Source of the DNA: Litchfieldia sinesaloumensis
GTDB lineage: Bacteria; Bacillota; Bacilli; Bacillales; Bacillaceae_L
Reading direction: 5' to 3'
NCBI RefSeq assembly: GCF_900156865.1
Contig: NZ_LT732529.1
Span: 1,743,422-1,807,421 of the forward strand
Length of the DNA stretch: 64,000 bases
Made by a program: the position numbers and the translations under genes. Below the pieces are notes generated by a model. It was not told the DNA's origin, did not search any database, and was given only the letters and a program-made list of their open reading frames with translations. The first letter of the stretch is position 1; each line of letters opens with the position of its first letter. Below, in pieces: positions 23,267-32,202 of this stretch.

Positions 23267-24128
23267 AGCTAATAAATTGATCCAAGCCCTTAAACTCTAG
23301 ATCTGAAAATTTTTCGTGCACTTTTTCACGATTAATTTGAATTAACGCCTCTTCAAGTGAACAGTTAATTGGGACTTCACAATGAATTCTCGCCAATTTT
23401 CTAGACAAATGAAGCATGTCCAAGTCTTCTTTGATTTTGGTCTTTTGTGCCTTTGTCAAATTTTCTACGTTTTCGAGGATTCCTTCAATGGAACCATACT
23501 GTTGCAGAAGTTTCAGTGCCGTTTTCTCACCGATTCCCTTTACACCAGGGTAATTATCACTTGAATCACCCATTAGCGCTTTTAGGTCAACCATTTGCTG
23601 CGGACGTATTCCCTTTTCTTCCAGGAAGGTTTCACTTGTATATTCCGCGTAATTACCGATTCCTTTTTTCATAATTAATACAGTAATATTGTCGTCTAGT
23701 AGCTGCAGAATGTCTTGATCACCTGTTAATATAATCACTTCAGAATCTTTACTATATTGAGTAGCAAGTGTGCCAATACAATCATCAGCCTCATAGCCTG
23801 AAAGCCCTACATTCGGGATATCGAATGATTCAACTACTTCCTTAACTAGATCAAATTGTGGAATTAACTCCTCCGGTGGTGCACCACGATTGGCTTTGTA
23901 CTCACCATACATTTCCGTCCGGAAGGTAGAGCTTCCCATATCCCAACAACAAATCACATGGGAAGGCTTGTACGTATTGACTGCAGTCATCATATGCTTT
24001 ATAAATCCGTGAATTCCATTGGTCGGAATACCTTTACTGTTTACCATAAAATAACCACTCATCGCCGTTGCGTAAAAAGAACGAAATAATAATGCCATCC
24101 CATCTATTAACAAAACCTGATTTTTCAT
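23265..24128 (-). CDS. ypcP: 5'-3' exonuclease YpcP (flap endonuclease-like)
   Basis: A 287-residue stand-alone relative of the DNA polymerase I 5' nuclease domain. Conserved acidic clusters: LLIDGMALLFR, CCWDMGSSTFR, YEADDCIGTLA, ILTGDQDILQLL and LMGDSSDNYPGVKGIGEKTALKLL (helix-3-turn-helix). It removes RNA primers or flaps at Okazaki fragments, partly redundant with PolA. GGAGG lies 8 nt before ATG 24128; the ATG at 24134 is too close. Confidence 0.93.
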   Translation of the reverse strand: MKNQVLLIDGMALLFRSFYATAMSGYFMVNSKGIPTNGIHGFIKHMMTAVNTYKPSHVICCWDMGSSTFRTEMYGEYKANRGAPPEELIPQFDLVKEVVESFDIPNVGLSGYEADDCIGTLATQYSKDSEVIILTGDQDILQLLDDNITVLIMKKGIGNYAEYTSETFLEEKGIRPQQMVDLKALMGDSSDNYPGVKGIGEKTALKLLQQYGSIEGILENVENLTKAQKTKIKEDLDMLHLSRKLARIHCEVPINCSLEEALIQINREKVHEKFSDLEFKGLDQFIS

Positions 24129-24218
24129 CAGCATGGCCTCCCTATCTAAAAGTCATCATAGACAGTATTATACCATATATATACCGTGCATTTATTTGTA
24201 TCTTCCTTCCAAGAAATG

Positions 24219-24245
24219 AAAAAAGCCCTCTATAATAGAGGACTT
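24219..24245 (-). terminator. Terminator of the 40-residue gene
   Basis: CCTCTA and TAGAGG arms within 24227-24241, followed by GCTTTTTTC on the minus strand. Confidence 0.8.
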
Positions 24246-24249
24246 AAGC

Positions 24250-24372
24250 TTATTTACTTCTCATTTTTTCTACTTCAATCTCGGCGTAAGAAGCAAAGTG
24301 GTATGGTGTTGTACCCTTTCCCTCTTGCTTTTTAGCTTTTTTCGATTCAGGTTGTTTATCTTTTTTCAACAT
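24250..24372 (-). CDS. Uncharacterised 40-residue basic protein
   Basis: Starts MLKKDKQPESKKAKKQEGKG and ends in TPYHFASYAEIEVEKMRSK. AAGGAG lies 6 nt before ATG 24372 and a terminator follows. The lysine-rich front and short aromatic end are seen in several small Bacillus spore-related or unknown proteins; I assign no family. It sits between ypbS and ypcP. Confidence 0.6.
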   Translation of the reverse strand: MLKKDKQPESKKAKKQEGKGTTPYHFASYAEIEVEKMRSK

Positions 24373-24429
24373 GCATGTCTCCTTTATTAGAGATTGTCGT
24401 TAGTATTACCTAACAAGCATGTATTATGT

Positions 24430-24687
24430 TTAGTTACGTCCTGCGTATTCTTTTACCATCTCAACCGTTACAAGCCTACGTAATGGTACAATCCCTTTTT
24501 GAGCCAACTGATTCATTTCATTTGTAACCCTATTGATTTTATCGACAGTGAATTCTTTGTTTTGTTTTGCTAACGTAACTGCCTCTTCAATAAATAGTTC
24601 TCGTTGCTGTTCTAGCCCTACAAATCTTTTTACAACTGCGTGCTGACCATTTGAATGTTTTGTGATTGCTTCATGTACGTTCGTCAT
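24430..24687 (-). CDS. ypbS: YpbS (DUF2533) small protein
   Basis: An 85-residue helical soluble protein: NVHEAITKHSNGQHAVVKRFVGLEQQRELFIEEAV and VDKINRVTNEMN. Length and position next to dynA agree with B. subtilis YpbS. Function unknown. GGAGGAGAAACA precedes ATG 24687. The start overlaps the stop of the upstream small gene by 4 nt (ATGA), so translation is coupled. Confidence 0.82.
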   Translation of the reverse strand: MTNVHEAITKHSNGQHAVVKRFVGLEQQRELFIEEAVTLAKQNKEFTVDKINRVTNEMNQLAQKGIVPLRRLVTVEMVKEYAGRN

Positions 24688-24872
24688 TGTTTCTCCTCCG
24701 ATGTCATTAACTTTAGTATATGGGGTTTTGGTTCCCAACAATTAAATTGGTACTCTGGTTTCGTATCATAGTTTAAACGTGAACATCTGTATGACATCTT
24801 ACCATCTTTACGTTCAGCAATAAAGTGAACACAGGTAGCACATGCATGGTATTTTGATTTTGCTTGGTACAA
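24684..24872 (-). CDS. Small four-cysteine protein coupled to dynA and ypbS
   Basis: A 62-residue protein with CATC near the N-terminus, then YRCSRL and FNCWEP, a four-cysteine pattern that could bind Zn. Start probably TTG 24872 after GGGGTG; TTG 24878 is the alternative. It begins about 6 nt after the dynA stop and overlaps ypbS by 4 nt. Not recognised as a named family. The tight packing suggests co-translation with dynA. Confidence 0.65.
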   Translation of the reverse strand: MYQAKSKYHACATCVHFIAERKDGKMSYRCSRLNYDTKPEYQFNCWEPKPHILKLMTSEEKQ

Positions 24873-24878
24873 AATCAA

Positions 24879-27800
24879 TCACCCCATACGATCCGAATAG
24901 TATTTATTTAACGTATCATGTACCTGTTCAAGACTAGCGATATCAATATCCTCAGACAAAATCTTGGTAACTCCATCAAAATACGAATGAATTTCTTGTA
25001 GTGCATTTTCTTGAATCACTTGAAGGCAATTACTAAATTCCTGTTTATAAAACTCAACAAGATATGCTTGGTTTTCTTCAAGATACAAGCCAACTGGTGT
25101 ATCTAACAATCCTTCTATTTCATCCTGCATGAGCTTCTTCTCATTTTTTTCGAAGAAAGCCTTTGGACTCTTAAACATGGAGAGTGCTTTCTTATATCGT
25201 GAATGCTCTTCGTTTACAAGACCATTTGTAAACTCAATCGATTGAAAACTGACCTCAACCGATTCGGAAATGCTCATATTTGAGTTGATTGTTTTAATTT
25301 GTTCATTAACGGATGATAATTGACCATGCAATCGTTTAGAAATGAATGCTTCGATGCGCAATGAAGTCGCACGCATTTCTTGGGCCAAATCAAAGCCAAC
25401 TGACTCTAAGAACTCATCTAAACATGACTGTAGCGCCTTTTTCAAATCACGACCATCGTCTCTAAGTGATGCAGGATTAAAAGCTTCCTTAAACATTTCT
25501 GATACGCGAAGGAATACCCTTTGCTTTATATAATAGCTAAGCTCCTTGATTTCCTGTTCAACACTTTCAAATATTTTATTTCCATCAATTCCAGCTACAA
25601 CAGATCTCATCTTTTCATGCTGTTGTTTTGCTTCCTCAAGTCGTGCCTGTTTGATACCCTTGTCTTCCTTTGCTGAGTGAATATAGGAATCAATAATCGT
25701 CGCTGCACGCTGAATATCAATATAGCCTTCATTCACGGCTACCTCTGTTAATTCATCAATGACAAATGAATGAAAGTCTGCTTCGAACCTCTCAATCCCA
25801 GATGTCTTAAGAATTCCACGGTCATCTTGACTGTCTTCATTAAGTTTTTCAAGCAAAGCTGCTCGGCTAGATACACTATAAAGTCGTGGGAATCGAATTC
25901 CATAGCTTACAAGCTGTGACTCTACATACTCTTTCACATCTGATAACTCTTCTTCCGAGTTTGCCAAATCTGCTGCATTTATGATGAAAAACATCTTATC
26001 CATACTGAAGGTGTCTTTGACACGACCTAGTTGAATCAAAAACTCACGATCTGCCTTAGAGAAAGCGTGATTATAATACGTCACAAATAGAATTGCATCA
26101 GCATTTTTAATATATTCAAATGCTACACCTGTATGGCGCGCATTAATGGAATCAGCCCCTGGTGTGTCAACCAATGTTATGCCTTGCTGTGTTAATGGAC
26201 AATCATAATAAAGTTCAATCCATTCTACAAAGCACGCTTTTTCTTCCTTTGCCACATATTCATTAAAGCCATCCATATCGGTAATCAACACTTGATCCAA
26301 ACTTGAAGCAATGTTTTCAAATCCTGCCATTACTGCTTTTAAAAATGAAAAATGTGGTTTTTCTTTCGCTTCAATCTTTTCAATATTGCTTATTTTAGCG
26401 TGTATGATATCTATGCTTGCATCAAGACTTCCCACTTTCTCACCAAAAATGTGTAGAGAATGGTTGATATCATCAAGTAACTGATTGGTTGATTTAATTT
26501 TCACACGTACTGTTCCATGCTTATGCTCTGCTGTTGGGAACGTAATCTTATTAATGGTTGCTGTCGTTGGATTCGGTGAAACCGGGAGTGCCTTTTTCCC
26601 CATTAATGCATTCGCAAATGACGATTTTCCAGCACTAAATGCTCCGAATAATGCAACAGTAAAATGTTTATGCTTTAAGCGATACGCCTTCTCCTCAATA
26701 TCCTTTGCAAGCATTGAGAGACCGGTTATAGGCTTAATCAATTCATGTGCTTTTTCAAAGTGAAGAATCGCTTGTTCAGAAGAACCTCTATTTTCTTCCT
26801 TCGGATGTTCATTCACTATATCCGATTTAGGAGCATCTTCTTTTTGTTTCTCCATTTCTTTTAGAATGGTATCGGTTGATGAAATCTCAACCTTTTCAGC
26901 AAAACGTGAGAGCAATTGTTCTGCATTCTCACTATTAGTTAACTCCTTATCCCCAAGAATAATATCGTCAAGTTCCGAACGTGTTTTTGTTCGTTTTGAT
27001 TCATATTTCTTGAGGGTCATAAACGCTTCTTGATAAATACCATATTGCTGCAATTCAGCATTTATATCTTGTTCTTGCTTAGAATTAGCAGCCCTCATTT
27101 GCTCGATTATCCCATGTAGTAATGTAACAGCCTTCTGTTTATATTTTCTCTTAATATAATGACTTACATCGTCTGTATAGGTTAAGATATATTCCCCCGT
27201 GGCACCTGCTCCGGGCTTTACTAAAGCTTGAAGCTCTTCGGGAGAAAATTCAATAGTCATTTCGTTTCCGGTAGGCTGTGTTGACAGACGTAGGTTTCCA
27301 ACAAACTTCCCTACGAAATCTTTTAAGTGCCATTCTAATTGCGTGGACATCTTTTCTTTTACATCTTCAAAGAAAGCATGTAGGCGGTCCTCGCGTTCTC
27401 TTTCCGTTTTACTTTTTGAAAATAATAAACCGACCTTAAAATTTGGTTGAGCAGATTCAATGTATTGCTTTGCAAGCTCACGAGTTTGAAAAGGCATTAA
27501 TATTGCATTTGAGAGAATTGATTCAACTTCATCAATAAACTCTGTTTCAATTTGTTCGCGTTCCTTCTCAAATCCCTCTAATTGATTCGTTAATTCATCT
27601 ATTCTATTAGGAATCGAATTCCTTTGTGCCTCGGTTAACGAACGGAGCTTCTCCTTTGTTGCTTCAAGTTCGTTTGCATTTTTATCATCGAGGAATGCAA
27701 TATGCTCCAAGATAATTTGCTTTGCTGAATGAAATACACCTTCAACTAAAAGCTGATCCTTGTTTGCAATTTTTTCATGTAGCAATTGTTGTACTTGCTG

Positions 27801-28559
27801 AAACTGATTATGCTCGTTGGTTGGATCTTTTAATGTCGTATAAAAAATATCGGAGTAGGCTACATGCCAATTTTGAAACGCTTCTTCTACCCCTTGTTTA
27901 AAGGATCTGAAGCTTAGCTCTGATTCCTTATGCTTATCGACTTGGTTGACTATTAAATAGACGGTCTTATTCCGGTCCGTTAACTCCTTAGTAAATTGGA
28001 AGTTCAACTCTGACAAAACATGGTTATAGTCCATTACATAAAAGAGTAAGTCCGCCAAATGCAATGCTGATTCAGTAGAAACGCGATGAGCATCATCGGT
28101 TGAATCAATACCAGGCGTATCCATGACAATAACCTGCTCTGGGAGTTTCTTATTGTCATGACTAATTTCGATTGATTCGATCGCCTCCCCGTCTTTTGCA
28201 TATGATTTAATCACATTATAATCATATGGGTGCGGATATTCGATGATATTTCCGTCACGATAATAGACACGCGCATATTCGCGACCTGTTTTTACCTTCA
28301 CTAAATTTGCGCTGGTTGGAATCGGGCTTGAAGGTAAGAGACTCTCCCCAATGAGTTCATTAATCATGCTCGATTTTCCAGCTGAGAAATGGCCTGAAAA
28401 GCCAATCATATATTCAGAGTTCACTAGTTTTTTTAGCAGTTGAATGATCTTTGCACTGCTTTCTTTGTCATTGTTTGTCTCAAAAATATGATACAAGGAA
28501 GACAGTCTCATTTCCAAGTCTTCCTTTGTGACGCTTTTAATTCTCCCTGTTTGAATCAT
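24879..28559 (-). CDS. dynA: Dynamin-like protein DynA (tandem GTPase fusion)
   Basis: A 1226-residue bacterial dynamin with two complete GTPase halves. First P-loop GHFSAGKSS (56-64) with VMDTPGID; second GAFSAGKSS near residue 638 with LVDTPGAD. Each half is followed by long helical stalk segments. In B. subtilis DynA (YpbR) tethers and fuses membranes, repairs pore damage and helps resist phages and antibiotics. The two-headed layout and length (B. subtilis about 1190) agree. GGGG at 7 nt precedes ATG 28559. A sigma-A-like promoter lies at 28607-28636. Confidence 0.94.
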   Translation of the reverse strand: MIQTGRIKSVTKEDLEMRLSSLYHIFETNNDKESSAKIIQLLKKLVNSEYMIGFSGHFSAGKSSMINELIGESLLPSSPIPTSANLVKVKTGREYARVYYRDGNIIEYPHPYDYNVIKSYAKDGEAIESIEISHDNKKLPEQVIVMDTPGIDSTDDAHRVSTESALHLADLLFYVMDYNHVLSELNFQFTKELTDRNKTVYLIVNQVDKHKESELSFRSFKQGVEEAFQNWHVAYSDIFYTTLKDPTNEHNQFQQVQQLLHEKIANKDQLLVEGVFHSAKQIILEHIAFLDDKNANELEATKEKLRSLTEAQRNSIPNRIDELTNQLEGFEKEREQIETEFIDEVESILSNAILMPFQTRELAKQYIESAQPNFKVGLLFSKSKTEREREDRLHAFFEDVKEKMSTQLEWHLKDFVGKFVGNLRLSTQPTGNEMTIEFSPEELQALVKPGAGATGEYILTYTDDVSHYIKRKYKQKAVTLLHGIIEQMRAANSKQEQDINAELQQYGIYQEAFMTLKKYESKRTKTRSELDDIILGDKELTNSENAEQLLSRFAEKVEISSTDTILKEMEKQKEDAPKSDIVNEHPKEENRGSSEQAILHFEKAHELIKPITGLSMLAKDIEEKAYRLKHKHFTVALFGAFSAGKSSFANALMGKKALPVSPNPTTATINKITFPTAEHKHGTVRVKIKSTNQLLDDINHSLHIFGEKVGSLDASIDIIHAKISNIEKIEAKEKPHFSFLKAVMAGFENIASSLDQVLITDMDGFNEYVAKEEKACFVEWIELYYDCPLTQQGITLVDTPGADSINARHTGVAFEYIKNADAILFVTYYNHAFSKADREFLIQLGRVKDTFSMDKMFFIINAADLANSEEELSDVKEYVESQLVSYGIRFPRLYSVSSRAALLEKLNEDSQDDRGILKTSGIERFEADFHSFVIDELTEVAVNEGYIDIQRAATIIDSYIHSAKEDKGIKQARLEEAKQQHEKMRSVVAGIDGNKIFESVEQEIKELSYYIKQRVFLRVSEMFKEAFNPASLRDDGRDLKKALQSCLDEFLESVGFDLAQEMRATSLRIEAFISKRLHGQLSSVNEQIKTINSNMSISESVEVSFQSIEFTNGLVNEEHSRYKKALSMFKSPKAFFEKNEKKLMQDEIEGLLDTPVGLYLEENQAYLVEFYKQEFSNCLQVIQENALQEIHSYFDGVTKILSEDIDIASLEQVHDTLNKYYSDRMG

Positions 28560-28606
28560 GTCTAGTCCCCTTATTGTGCTGTGCATATAAATATAGATAT
28601 ATGTGT

Positions 28607-28636
28607 ATTTTACTCTACATTCCATACTTTTGACAA
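28607..28636 (-). promoter_or_regulatory. Promoter of dynA
   Basis: On the minus strand TTGTCA (28636-28631), 18-bp spacer, TAAAAT (28612-28607), about 48 bp before the start codon. Confidence 0.6.
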
Positions 28637-28675
28637 AGCAGAAAATTAAGAATCTACGATTTTGATGTTATTTAA

Positions 28676-28702
28676 ACAAAAAAACCAGGATTTACCCGGT
28701 TT
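28676..28702 (-). terminator. Terminator of bpsB
   Basis: AAACCAGG (28682-28689) with CCCGGTTT (28695-28702), one mismatch, and a T run on the minus strand. It reaches the bpsB stop. Confidence 0.75.
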
Positions 28703-29274
28703 CATTGTCTTCTTAATGATCTTATTACATAAGGTATTAAACGATTTTGTATCCTGCCAAGTTTCTGATATTCATCATGCACTCCTAATGCACGCTCTTC
28801 AATCGGTATCCGGACCGACATGATAATTGCATTTAATACAGAAAATATGATGGCAGTACTATACGCCTGAAACAACAACGGAATAAGTATGAATTCTAAC
28901 GCTACAATTACATAATTTGGATGTTTCACATACTTGTACGGACCTTTGATTTGCACCTGATGCTTTGGCAAAATCATAATTTTCGTATTCCAAAAGCTCC
29001 CTAACGAGCGTAATGCCCATACCCTTCCTACCTGTGTTAAAGCAAACAATATAAGGAAGAGTGGATAAATGTCAGATACCTCTTTCCTAAATAAGACAAC
29101 CTCAGTCATGAGTGAAATAAAAAACAATGTATGAATCAGTACTATGTATTTATAATGACTATGTCCAACCTCATAGCCCCCTTGTGACAAAATCCATTTT
29201 TCATTCCGTTTTGCTATGCGTAATTCAAGTAATCTTTGTGCGATTACCACCATAATTATTATCCAAAATATCAT
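28702..29274 (-). CDS. bpsB: Alkylpyrone O-methyltransferase BpsB (YpbQ, ICMT family)
   Basis: A 190-residue membrane protein with about five helices of the isoprenylcysteine carboxyl methyltransferase family. The C-terminal signature KGPYKYVKHPNYVIVALEF and RIPIEERAL is intact. In B. subtilis BpsB methylates the triketide pyrones made by BpsA. Its start is one base after the bpsA stop (TAGGATG) with GGAGG inside bpsA, so the two are translated as an operon. Ends with a terminator. Confidence 0.9.
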   Translation of the reverse strand: MIFWIIIMVVIAQRLLELRIAKRNEKWILSQGGYEVGHSHYKYIVLIHTLFFISLMTEVVLFRKEVSDIYPLFLILFALTQVGRVWALRSLGSFWNTKIMILPKHQVQIKGPYKYVKHPNYVIVALEFILIPLLFQAYSTAIIFSVLNAIIMSVRIPIEERALGVHDEYQKLGRIQNRLIPYVIRSLRRQ

Positions 29275-29275
29275 C

Positions 29276-30364
29276 CTATTTCCTCCATTGTAAAAGGATT
29301 AATTCTGAGCTGAACCCCGGACCTAATGCTGTTACTAATCCATAATCGCCCGTTTCCGCTTGCCTGTTTTCCATAACATCCTTTAGTACGTACAATACGG
29401 TTACAGATGACATATTACCTTGGTTACGGAGCACATTCCGAGCAGTTTCAGTCATGGAGCTTGGAATATGTAATGCAGTTTCGTAGGCATCCAATACCTT
29501 TTTGCCTCCTGGATGCGCAATAAACTGCCTTATATCTTGCATTTCAAGCTGATTTGGATCTAAAAATTCATCCACATTCCCTTTTAACCATGACTTTACA
29601 ATACTTGGGATATCTTTTGAAAAGATGACATGTAGTCCGGTGTTTTTGATGTCCCATCCCATCACTCCCTCTGAATGCGGCATCAATGTCGATTGAGAAG
29701 AGACAAAGTTTGGCAGGATATCGCTTGTTGAGTAATGGTTAGCCTCATCTCCAGCTATGCAAACACAGGCTGTTCCATCTGCAAATAGTGATGTTCCAAT
29801 TAAATTACTTTTCGAAAAATCATTTTTTTGAAATGTTAAGCTGCAAAGTTCAACGGCTACTACAAGCACTTTTGCCTTTGGATAGGCTTTGCAATAGTCA
29901 AAAGCTCTTGAGAGTCCTGCAGCACCACCTGCACAGCCGAGCCCCCAGATAGGTATACGCTTTGTATGAGGGTTAAAGTCCATTTTATTCATTATTCTCG
30001 CTTCAATACTTGGTGTCGCTATTCCTGAGCTTGATATAAAAATAACAGCTTCTATTTCCTTAGTATCCATTTTCTTTGATAATAACTGTTTGTTTTCTAA
30101 GCATTCTCGAATGGCTTTGGTACCGAAGTCAACTGCTTTCTCGATATATGTATTATTTTTTTCTTCAAAGCTATGGTCCCTACCATACCAATCCAAAGGT
30201 TTACTAAAATAGCGTTCTTCAATTTCACTGTTTGAGAACACTTTAATAAGACGATCAATGTCTGGAAAGTGCTCATGGAACAAGTCCCTGATAAACTCAG
30301 TTGTCTTTACCTGATTCATTTTATAGGGTGGATTGCATACCCCAACCGATATGATTTTTGGCAT
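29276..30364 (-). CDS. bpsA: Type III polyketide synthase BpsA (BcsA)
   Basis: A 362-residue chalcone-synthase-like enzyme. The Cys-His-Asn triad is C144 (WGLGCAGGAAG), H284 (FIAHPGGKK) and N317 (NQGNMSS), with the end motif ALGPGFSSELILL. In B. subtilis it condenses fatty acyl-CoA with malonyl-CoA to alkylpyrones. Start ATG 30364 with GAGGATGGG upstream; a 51-codon N-terminal extension in the open frame is rejected since it includes the terminator-like hairpin. Operon with bpsB. Confidence 0.93.
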   Translation of the reverse strand: MPKIISVGVCNPPYKMNQVKTTEFIRDLFHEHFPDIDRLIKVFSNSEIEERYFSKPLDWYGRDHSFEEKNNTYIEKAVDFGTKAIRECLENKQLLSKKMDTKEIEAVIFISSSGIATPSIEARIMNKMDFNPHTKRIPIWGLGCAGGAAGLSRAFDYCKAYPKAKVLVVAVELCSLTFQKNDFSKSNLIGTSLFADGTACVCIAGDEANHYSTSDILPNFVSSQSTLMPHSEGVMGWDIKNTGLHVIFSKDIPSIVKSWLKGNVDEFLDPNQLEMQDIRQFIAHPGGKKVLDAYETALHIPSSMTETARNVLRNQGNMSSVTVLYVLKDVMENRQAETGDYGLVTALGPGFSSELILLQWRK

Positions 30365-30453
30365 TAAAAGCCCATCCTCTCTTATAGAAGGAACTCTTAA
30401 GGTTACTTTTTCCAGTTTTAACAGAAGTATGCAAGATGATAAATCGTAGACAT

Positions 30454-30482
30454 AAAAAAAGCCTCCCCAGGGATGGGAAAGC
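30454..30482 (-). terminator. Terminator-like hairpin upstream of bpsA
   Basis: GCCTCCCC (30461-30468) faces GGGAAAGC (30475-30482), an imperfect stem, followed by TTTTTTT on the minus strand. It would end the ATPase gene that stops at 30616, or attenuate bpsA. The remaining 250-bp gap shows no other feature. Confidence 0.55.
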
Positions 30483-30615
30483 TCACGTTTCAAAGGAGTT
30501 GTTTTGTTGTTGTGCATTTATAGTATAACTCATACCTACCAAACATTCACCAGTAAAATTTTGCCTTGTTTTAAAAAGCTGTATTCGCAAACTATGATGG
30601 TTTTGTACCGTTTCG

Positions 30616-31701
30616 TTATTCCTCTAGTAATGTTTTGACAAGTTCTTCTCGTTTTTTATCGATTGCTTCAAAGTCCATTGCAGCTTTATAGTATTCTTCA
30701 AGTTTATCGTGGAGTCGCTTTGCTTCACTTAAGAAATTTGTACCAATTGTCATTTTGTTTTTGTACTCAAGATTAAGTTCTTCAATTTCTTTTTTAAAGG
30801 TACTTTCGATTTTAGGATCCATACATAAAGCAAACATATCCACAACTTCATCTTGTTCGCGAAATGGGTCTACGACATGCGGTGCCGTACCATCTACAAT
30901 TGACACACTTAGTTTCGGAATAATAATCATATCGATGCTTTTCGGATCGAAGGCACAATGAAAGTATTCAACTGATAAACCATGTTGTTCGGCATGTTTT
31001 GCGATTTTCTTCATTAAAGTCGACTTTCCACTTCCAGGTCTTCCTTTTATAATATAACGCTTATCATACTCTTCAGTAATATTGTCAATAAAATTTACTG
31101 CACCCTTTGGTGTAGCAGCTCCAAAGAATCTCTTACGGTTTGTCGGATTTTCTTCTGCATCAAATGGTTTATTAAAAATCGTATCGATCAAATTCTGAAC
31201 AACACCATCTGCTTTTTTAAAACTCATTGATGAGATGTAAATTTCCTCACGTTTTAGATGTACCTTCTTTGCTTCAGCAAACGTATTATACGCATTTTCA
31301 AAGTTCTTAGATATATCGTCTGTTAATTCAATAATTTGACTTTTATATTGTTTCAGGTACCCGTCATTGCGGTACTGACCGAGGTCAATTACCTTTTCGA
31401 CGACTCCTGGGTACTTCGGCTCAATAACATGTGGTGCCGTACCGTCCACAAATCCTAATTTCAATTCAGGAATTACGATTCCGTCAATAGATTGATTATC
31501 TGAAGAACAATGTAAGTATTCGAGATCATAGCCTTTATCCATATAGATTAAACCGATTTTTCGCATAAATGTGGACTTACCTGTTCCTGGACCGCCTTTT
31601 AAGATATATAAAGTATCCAGACCCTTTAAAGCCTCATCATACAACGAATAAAAACCTATACTTGAATTGGTGCCTGCATAATAATTTTTAACTTTTGCCA
31701 T
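30616..31701 (-). CDS. Tandem P-loop ATPase, PRK06851-type
   Basis: A 361-residue protein built from two homologous halves. Half one: Walker A GGPGTGKST (about 37-45), LEYLHCSSDNQSIDGIVIPEL, FVDGTAPHVIEPKYPG. Half two: GRPGSGKST, VEYFHCAFDPKSIDMIIIPKL, IVDGTAPHVVDPFREQ. The repeated DGTAPHV block after each P-loop is the hallmark of this uncharacterised family. Likely cytosolic NTPase; substrate unknown. The ATG at 31701 is 12 nt from GGAGG, longer than usual, so the true start is slightly uncertain. Flanked by bpsA and a small zinc-ribbon gene. Confidence 0.8.
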   Translation of the reverse strand: MAKVKNYYAGTNSSIGFYSLYDEALKGLDTLYILKGGPGTGKSTFMRKIGLIYMDKGYDLEYLHCSSDNQSIDGIVIPELKLGFVDGTAPHVIEPKYPGVVEKVIDLGQYRNDGYLKQYKSQIIELTDDISKNFENAYNTFAEAKKVHLKREEIYISSMSFKKADGVVQNLIDTIFNKPFDAEENPTNRKRFFGAATPKGAVNFIDNITEEYDKRYIIKGRPGSGKSTLMKKIAKHAEQHGLSVEYFHCAFDPKSIDMIIIPKLSVSIVDGTAPHVVDPFREQDEVVDMFALCMDPKIESTFKKEIEELNLEYKNKMTIGTNFLSEAKRLHDKLEEYYKAAMDFEAIDKKREELVKTLLEE

Positions 31702-31843
31702 ATAACCTACATACCTCCTTGTAGACATTCGCCTAATTTAGAGTATGGTAGAGATGCCTTGGGTGTGAATCAAAAATGAAAAATCTCGAAAAGGAATGAC
31801 GTGATTCTGCTATTTTTAAATAACGATTACCTTTTTACTCTCT

Positions 31844-31873
31844 AAAAAAATCACTATTTAAAAATAGTGATTA
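31844..31873 (-). terminator. Terminator of the zinc-ribbon gene
   Basis: AATCACTATTT (31849-31859) pairs with AAATAGTGATT (31862-31872), loop of 2, then seven T on the minus strand. The stem includes the stop codon of the gene. Confidence 0.88.
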
Positions 31874-32002
31874 AGAAGGCTTTTGTTTGTTATTTTGGAC
31901 ATTAATTTCTATCTGGCTAATGGTTTCATTCCCACATTTAAAACATCTTTCTTTGTTATTTAATAAGAGCGTATGACATCTAGAACAATAATACCTAATC
32001 AT
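31871..32002 (-). CDS. Small zinc-ribbon-like protein (43 residues)
   Basis: Begins MIRYYCSRCHTLLLNNKERCFKCG: two C-x2-C pairs 12 residues apart, a compact Zn-ribbon pattern. A polar tail follows. AAAGGATG at 7 nt precedes ATG 32002 and a strong terminator follows, supporting a real gene. Divergent from the ba3 oxidase operon. Function unknown. Confidence 0.7.
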   Translation of the reverse strand: MIRYYCSRCHTLLLNNKERCFKCGNETISQIEINVQNNKQKPS

Positions 32003-32093
32003 CTGCACACATCCTTTTCAACATAGTATATGTTTCACATTCACATGCTGTTATTGGATTGTCACAAATTATTCAAATATTTTCCTATGCCAA

Positions 32094-32109
32094 TGTGATA
32101 AAAATCACT
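32094..32109. promoter_or_regulatory. Candidate Crp/Fnr-type box before the ba3 oxidase operon
   Basis: TGTGATAAAAATCACT fits TGTGA-N6-TCACA at 9 of 10 defined positions, the pattern bound by Crp/Fnr-family regulators. It lies 150 bp before the first ATG of the oxidase operon and 92 bp from the divergent zinc-ribbon gene. Confidence 0.6.
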
Positions 32110-32155
32110 GTTTTATTAAGTTTACACCATTAATATAGTGATTATCTTAGGAATG

Positions 32156-32202
32156 AACAATTTGTGAAATAGCCAAAATCGTATAGATTTTAACAAATTG
32201 TT
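32156..32202. promoter_or_regulatory. Inverted repeat with ResD-like half-site
   Basis: AACAATTTGT (32156-32165) and ACAAATTGTT (32193-32202) are perfect complements separated by 27 bp. The left arm runs into TTTGTGAAAT, close to the recalled ResD consensus TTTGTGAAT. No clear -35/-10 pair was found, so the relation to the promoter is unknown. Confidence 0.4.

Noticed and set aside
28560-28625. 22-codon N-terminal extension of DynA
   Set aside because: It would start inside the promoter region; the ATG at 28559 has the RBS and the family N-terminus.
30365-30517. 51-codon N-terminal extension of BpsA
   Set aside because: It would translate through a terminator-like hairpin and has no RBS; family members start at MPKIISVG-type sequence.
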